Origin: Bacteroidales bacterium
GTDB taxonomy: Bacteria; Bacteroidota; Bacteroidia; Bacteroidales; UBA932
DNA length: 27,294 nt
Reading direction: 5' to 3'
Assembly: GCA_004552615.1 (NCBI GenBank)
Contig: SFNZ01000027.1
Location: forward strand, 1 to 27,294
Within the stretch, counting starts at the first letter, position 1. Every line of letters begins with the position of its first letter. Below, one piece after another: positions 23,684 to 27,294 of this stretch. The translations under genes were made by a program, and so were the position numbers. The notes under the pieces were generated by a model. The model saw only the letters and a list, made by a program, of their open reading frames with translations, did not search any database and was not told the origin of the DNA.

Positions 23684-24061
23684 ATGAACGGGAAAGGCAA
23701 ATTGGGGAAGGCCGGGGAAGATGAGGCCTGCAAGTTTCTGATATCCAACGGACACACGATTCTGGACAGGAACTGGAGGTGCGGACATCTGGAAATTGAC
23801 ATCATTTCACTTGCCCCGGATGGAATACATTTTGCAGAAGTGAAAAGCCGGACGGCACCCGTCCAGGGAGAGCCCGAAGATGCGGTCAATGCTGCCAAGC
23901 AAAGACATGTAGCCAACGCAGCACGACGTTATATCGCATTGAACAGAAGCAAGTTGGGAGCGGAGCTGGAAATTTGGTTCGATGTCGCTTCGGTGGTCTT
24001 CGACGGAGGAGATGTGAGGATAAATTATTTCCCCGGAGCGTTTGTTCCGATATACATCTGA
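23684..24061 (+). CDS. yraN: YraN/UPF0102 nuclease-fold protein
   Basis: 125 residues, the usual size. GKLGKAGEDEACKFLISNG, ILDRNWRCGHLEIDII and HFAEVKSRT form the PD-(D/E)xK nuclease-fold core, with the acidic Asp/Glu and the ExK motif (EVK) in place. Members resemble Holliday-junction resolvases by fold, but the biochemical role is not established. It lies 11 bases after mutS2, so it probably shares the cdaA transcript. Confidence 0.92.
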   Translation: MNGKGKLGKAGEDEACKFLISNGHTILDRNWRCGHLEIDIISLAPDGIHFAEVKSRTAPVQGEPEDAVNAAKQRHVANAARRYIALNRSKLGAELEIWFDVASVVFDGGDVRINYFPGAFVPIYI

Positions 24062-24062
24062 C

Positions 24063-24103
24063 ACCAACATGAAGCAGATACCAACATAAACTAAGACCGA
24101 CAT
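24063..24103 (+). repeat. three short near-repeats before the manC-like gene
   Basis: ACCAACAT at 24063 and 24080 and ACCGACAT at 24096 are spaced 17 and 16 bases, filling the 42-base gap between yraN and the next gene. No promoter box or terminator is seen in the gap. Possibly a chance repeat. Confidence 0.35.
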
Positions 24104-25198
24104 ATGAGATCGAATCAATATTGCATAATCATGGCCGGAGGGCACCTGAACAGGTTCTGGCCCATAAGCCGGGAAGAAATGCCGGGACATTTCCTCGACA
24201 TTTCCGGAAGCGGGAAATCTCTTGTCCGCATGGCTTATGACAGGTGCGTCGGGATTGTTCCCGACAGCAACATTCTGGTTATCACACTCGGCAAGTACAA
24301 GGACATCGTCACCAAGCAGATTCCGGAGTTGCCTGAGGAGAACATCCTGCTCGAGCCTTATGCAAGGCATACCGGTCCGTGTGTGGCCTATACTACTTAT
24401 ACATTGCTCAAGCGAAATCCTAAAGCGGTGATGGCCGTGACTCCTGCCGACATCATCGTCAAGGACGAACAATTGTTCAAGGAAGCTCTGGGAAACGCCC
24501 TGGACTATGCGGAGAAAAATCCTGTCCTGATGGCTCTCGGAGTGAAGCCGTCAAGGCCGGACACGGAATTCGGCTACATCCAGGCAGTCGGGGGCAAGGT
24601 GGCCTGCATGAAGAATGAGCCGGTGAAGGTGAAGACATTCACCGAAAAACCGGACAGGGAAATCGCCGAGGTGTTCTTCCGCAGCGGGGAATTCTTCTGG
24701 AACTCAGGTATTTTCGTATGGCAGGCATCCGTCATCAAGGAAGAGATGGAGAAATACATCCCGGAAGTGACGAGGCTGTTCGACGGATGGGAAGGGGCCA
24801 TCGGAACAACTGCGGAGGAGGTTTTCATAGAAAGGGCATATACCGATTCGGTCAAGATTTCCATAGATTACGGAGTGATGGAGAAGACGGACAGGGCCTG
24901 GGTTTATCCGGTGAATTTCGACTGGTCGGATATCAACAGCTGGGACTCCCTTTATTCCAATCTTCCGGGCAAGGACGCGAACGGCAACCTCTCCAACACG
25001 AGAAGCCGCATTCTGCAGAAAGACCGCAGGAACATCATCCTGTCATCGAACAAGGACAAACTTGTGGCCATCAGGGGGCTGGAGGACTGCATCGTCATTG
25101 ACACGGACGACGTGCTGCTCATCTGCCCGAGGGACGACAGGCAATACAAAGAACTGGTGACCGGAACCGGGATGCCCGGTTTCGATGAATACCGTTAA
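24104..25198 (+). CDS. divergent mannose-1-phosphate guanylyltransferase-like protein
   Basis: A 364-residue ManC-type nucleotidyltransferase by overall sequence: CIIMAGG at the start, FTEKPDREIAE, FFWNSGIFVWQAS, ISIDYGVMEK and DWSDINSWDSLY are all intact. Normal members make GDP-mannose from mannose-1-phosphate and GTP. However, several active-site motifs are altered. The family's GGxGxR reads GGHLNR (Gly to Leu15). PKQF reads PGHF (Lys lost at 28). EPxxRNTAP reads EPYARHTGP (84-92). PSDH reads PADI (114-117). Asp116 and Arg17 remain. It may be inactive, use another substrate, or act as a regulator. I leave out the symbol manC for this reason. The next gene, yqeY, starts 37 bases on. Confidence 0.8.
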   Translation: MRSNQYCIIMAGGHLNRFWPISREEMPGHFLDISGSGKSLVRMAYDRCVGIVPDSNILVITLGKYKDIVTKQIPELPEENILLEPYARHTGPCVAYTTYTLLKRNPKAVMAVTPADIIVKDEQLFKEALGNALDYAEKNPVLMALGVKPSRPDTEFGYIQAVGGKVACMKNEPVKVKTFTEKPDREIAEVFFRSGEFFWNSGIFVWQASVIKEEMEKYIPEVTRLFDGWEGAIGTTAEEVFIERAYTDSVKISIDYGVMEKTDRAWVYPVNFDWSDINSWDSLYSNLPGKDANGNLSNTRSRILQKDRRNIILSSNKDKLVAIRGLEDCIVIDTDDVLLICPRDDRQYKELVTGTGMPGFDEYR

Positions 25199-25203
25199 GT
25201 TAC

Positions 25204-25217
25204 ATTGTCAAGACAAT
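25204..25217. repeat. 14-bp inverted repeat between the manC-like gene and yqeY
   Basis: ATTGTC, AA, GACAAT: a perfect 6-bp inverted repeat just after the stop of the manC-like gene and 18 bases before the yqeY start. No U-tract follows. An operator or a weak processing hairpin is possible. Confidence 0.3.
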
Positions 25218-25235
25218 TCAAAATTCAATTATACC

Positions 25236-25682
25236 ATGGCATTGGAACAACAGATCCAGAAGGATATCATGGAAGCCATGAAGGCCCATGACGAGGTGCG
25301 CACAAATGCGGTACGCGCCATCAAATCAGAAATACTTCTCGCCAAGACCTCCGGCTCGGGAAACGGCCTGACAGACGGGGACGTACTCAAGATAATACAG
25401 AAGCTCATCAAACAACGCAGGGAATCCGCCGAGATGTACGCACAGGGCGGACGCACGGACCTTTCGGAGAACGAACTCGCCGAGGCTGCCTGCATGGAAT
25501 CCTATCTTCCGAAGCAGCTGGGCGAGACCGAGGTGGAGGAAATCGTGAAAGGAATCATCGCCGACACCGGCGCAAGCAAGATGTCCGACATGGGCAAAGT
25601 CATGGGCATCGCCTCCAAACAGCTTGCCGGACAGGCTGACGGCCGCACCATCTCCACCATCGTCAAGAGACTGCTGTCATAG
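25236..25682 (+). CDS. yqeY: YqeY / GatB-tail-like protein
   Basis: 148 residues from the ATG at 25236 (MALEQQIQKDIMEAMKAHD), the family's usual start and length. An earlier in-frame ATG at 25185 would add 17 residues and overlap the preceding gene, and the added part is not like the family. Motifs: LSENELAEAACMESYLPKQL and SDMGKVMGIASKQLAGQADGR. The domain resembles the C-terminal tail of the GatB amidotransferase subunit, which contacts tRNA, but the role of free YqeY proteins is unclear. The reading frame stays open for 31 codons after its TAG. Confidence 0.93.
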   Translation: MALEQQIQKDIMEAMKAHDEVRTNAVRAIKSEILLAKTSGSGNGLTDGDVLKIIQKLIKQRRESAEMYAQGGRTDLSENELAEAACMESYLPKQLGETEVEEIVKGIIADTGASKMSDMGKVMGIASKQLAGQADGRTISTIVKRLLS

Positions 25683-25778
25683 AACCGTCACTCGGCTGAC
25701 AGTTTCCAACTCTCCAGCCTGTGCGACTTTGTCGAGAAACTGGCTCCTATCCTGAACACCGAGTTCAAATTATTATAG
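25683..25778 (+). pseudogene. possible gene-end remnant in frame after yqeY
   Basis: After the yqeY TAG, the same frame encodes 31 sense codons before the next stop, including the protein-like stretches ADSFQLSSLCDF and VEKLAPILNTEF. Codons are G+C-rich like the upstream genes. I do not recognise the product. It could be the tail of a displaced gene, a former C-terminus of YqeY, or chance. It lies directly before the change to AT-rich sequence. Confidence 0.3.
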
Positions 25779-25851
25779 TGGTTAGTTTTATAGAAATGCT
25801 CAATGATGATGTGGTTCTAGTGACTGCTGACCAATATAATAAAAATGTATT
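25779..25851 (+). other. AT-rich gap before the GH92 gene
   Basis: No TAnnTTTG box or terminator is visible. It holds a 22-codon frame (25796-25864, MLNDDVVLVTADQYNKNVLC...) that overlaps the GH92 start by a few bases and looks like the end of a protein. Its frame is open back to 25700. It may be the tail of a lost upstream gene of the AT-rich segment. Confidence 0.3.
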
Positions 25852-27294
25852 ATGCAAAGAATAGCGAATTATATTGTCTATGGGATTGCGGCGATATGCC
25901 TGCTTGGTTCTTCCTGCTCTAATAGATATCCTCTTCCTGTTGATTTGGTGAATACGTTGCAAGGGAGCAACTCAACAAGGGAGTTCTCCACTGGGAATAC
26001 CTATCCGGCGGTTGCGGTCCCATGGGGAATGAATTTCTGGACACCGCAAACCAGAAAGAATGGTGATGGTTGGCAATATGTCTATTCGGATCTTAAAATC
26101 CAAGGGTTCAAACAGACTCATCAGCCGAGTCCATGGATCAATGATTACGGATGTTTCTCAATCATGCCGCAGTCCAGCAGCCCTGTGCCGGACCAGAAGC
26201 GACGTGCTGCTTCGTATAGCCGGGAGAATGAATTCGCTGCACCGTTTCTTTACAAAGTAAAGTTTGACAATGGAATTGAAACTTCAATGTCGGCGACGAA
26301 TTCCTGTTGTGCATTTAAATTCTCATTTATAGAGGGCGAAGAATCCTTTCTGTTGATAGACTGTTTTCCTATGAAGGGGAAAATTACAGTAGATGTTCAG
26401 AGAAATAGGATTTACGGTTTCTCAAACTATAGAGCGAGCAACAATAAAAGCATTCTTCCGGACAATTTTGGGACTTACTTTGTAATTGAGACGGATACTT
26501 CTTTAGAGGATTTTTGTATAATGCAGAACGGGAAAGCATTGTCTGGCTACACGGAGGCTGAGGGCGAAAACATGACAGCATATGTTTCGTTTGGCAAGCA
26601 AAAGGAGGTAATGGCATATGTGGCATCTTCATTTATTAGCTATGAACAGGCTGAAAGAAATTTGAGGCGTGAAATCGGGAAGAAAAGTTTCAAGAATGTT
26701 GTAGAGGAGTCCAGAAAGAAATGGAATGACCAATTGTCTGTCATAACAGTTGACGGAGGAAGTGAAGAGGAGTACAAGACTTTTTATACTGCCCTTTACA
26801 GGACGATGTTGTTCCCGAGAAGAACGTATGAATATGATGCGACAGGGAAACAGGTCCACTATGGTTTCTTTGATGGAAAGATACATGAGGGACCAATGTA
26901 TGCCGATAATGGATTTTGGGATACGTTCAGGGCAGTTCACCCTCTTTTCACGATACTGGTACCTTCTGTCAGTGAGGAAATAATGGATGCACTTATTAAT
27001 ATTTATCAAGAAGGAGGATGGCTCCCTGAGTGGTTCAGTCCGGCATATAAAGATTGTATGATAGGTCAGAATTCAGTATCAGTTATTACCGATTCTTATG
27101 TCAAGGGTATTGGCCGCTATGATACATCAATGATGATGGAAGCAATGCTCAAAGGAGCTGAGGCTGAAGGCCCGAATGCTACAGGAAGACGCGGGTATGA
27201 TTATTATAATAAATATGGATTCATACCGTCAGATTCTGGAATTAAGCATAGTGTGTCAAGAACATTGGAATATTCATATGATGATTTTTGCATA
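25852..27294 (+). CDS. GH92-family alpha-mannosidase lipoprotein, partial (3' end outside window)
   Basis: 481 codons are open to the right edge. The start MQRIANYIVYGIAAICLLGSS runs straight into a lipobox Cys (about residue 23), so it is an exported lipoprotein. GH92 features: VNTLQGSNSTREFSTGNTYP and AVPWGMNFWTPQT at the N-terminal beta domain, IQGFKQTHQPSPWINDYG, then in the catalytic barrel FYTALYRTMLFPRR, NGFWDTFRAVHPL, GGWLPEWFSPAYKDCMIG and VITDSYVKGIGRYD. GH92 enzymes are calcium-dependent exo-mannosidases acting on N-glycan or yeast mannans. Base composition is far more AT-rich than the rest of the window, which suggests a separate origin. The exact linkage specificity cannot be read from this partial sequence. 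Confidence 0.92.
   Translation, partial: MQRIANYIVYGIAAICLLGSSCSNRYPLPVDLVNTLQGSNSTREFSTGNTYPAVAVPWGMNFWTPQTRKNGDGWQYVYSDLKIQGFKQTHQPSPWINDYGCFSIMPQSSSPVPDQKRRAASYSRENEFAAPFLYKVKFDNGIETSMSATNSCCAFKFSFIEGEESFLLIDCFPMKGKITVDVQRNRIYGFSNYRASNNKSILPDNFGTYFVIETDTSLEDFCIMQNGKALSGYTEAEGENMTAYVSFGKQKEVMAYVASSFISYEQAERNLRREIGKKSFKNVVEESRKKWNDQLSVITVDGGSEEEYKTFYTALYRTMLFPRRTYEYDATGKQVHYGFFDGKIHEGPMYADNGFWDTFRAVHPLFTILVPSVSEEIMDALINIYQEGGWLPEWFSPAYKDCMIGQNSVSVITDSYVKGIGRYDTSMMMEAMLKGAEAEGPNATGRRGYDYYNKYGFIPSDSGIKHSVSRTLEYSYDDFCI

Noticed and set aside
25185..25235. Earlier ATG for yqeY
   Set aside because: It overlaps the preceding gene by 14 bases and adds 17 residues unlike the family; MALEQQIQKD is the normal start.
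1..27294. CRISPR array, tRNA, rRNA, insertion sequence or prophage
   Set aside because: No regular spacer repeats, cloverleaf-like sequences, transposase or phage genes were seen in reading both strands by eye; short tRNAs could still be missed.

Overview
The window looks like a chromosomal stretch of a member of the Bacteroidota, most likely the order Bacteroidales. The signs are several upstream boxes of the Bacteroides type (TTTG, about 19-20 bases, TAnnTTTG), lipoproteins with Bacteroidales-style architectures (a DUF5106-like/thioredoxin protein and a GH92 mannosidase), and the general gene repertoire. Most of the window is fairly G+C-rich for the group, so an uncultured gut lineage is plausible, but I cannot name genus or family from the sequence. 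I saw no tRNA, rRNA, CRISPR array, insertion sequence or prophage.

Layout from left to right. Positions 1-2717 (minus): ychF, a secreted YD-repeat-like protein, a VTC-domain polyphosphate-polymerase-like protein and a DUF4956 membrane protein that runs off the left edge. 2880-5155 (plus): a secreted endonuclease/exonuclease/phosphatase-family protein, then galactokinase behind its own promoter and a structured leader. 5158-5835 (minus): a CpXC zinc-ribbon protein. 6028-7269 (plus): a YeiH-family putative sulfate exporter. 7272-10379 (minus): a 1035-residue exported protein with an HExxH metallopeptidase-like start, a probable propeller and a barrel-like end. 10471-13180 (plus): a Na/Pi-cotransporter-family protein overlapping a thioredoxin-fold lipoprotein. 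13226-13600 (minus): desulfoferrodoxin. 13763-16140 (plus): galM-thyA-folA, tightly packed. 16236-20137 (minus): rplC-rplD-rplW-rplB-rpsS-rplV-rpsC, ending at a strong intrinsic terminator. 20323-25682 (plus): cdaA-mutS2-yraN, then a divergent manC-like gene and yqeY. 25852 to the right edge (plus): an AT-rich GH92 lipoprotein, truncated by the window.

Functional links: thyA and folA form the thymidylate/folate cycle, since ThyA makes dihydrofolate and FolA reduces it back. GalM and GalK are the first two Leloir steps but sit 9 kb apart. CdaA (cyclic di-AMP synthesis) is translationally coupled to MutS2 and close to the nuclease-fold protein YraN, which joins a second-messenger enzyme to DNA-maintenance genes.

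Points most worth a second look: the ribosomal cluster lacks rpsJ in front and rplP onward behind, and is closed by a promoter and a terminator; the manC-like protein has lost key nucleotide-binding residues while keeping its fold motifs; the 1035-residue exported protein combines three modules; perfect inverted repeats sit on the -33 regions of the cdaA and yeiH promoters; and there is an abrupt change in composition near 25770 with gene-end remnants before the GH92 gene. I found no clear, wholly new multi-gene system, and the findings are graded accordingly.
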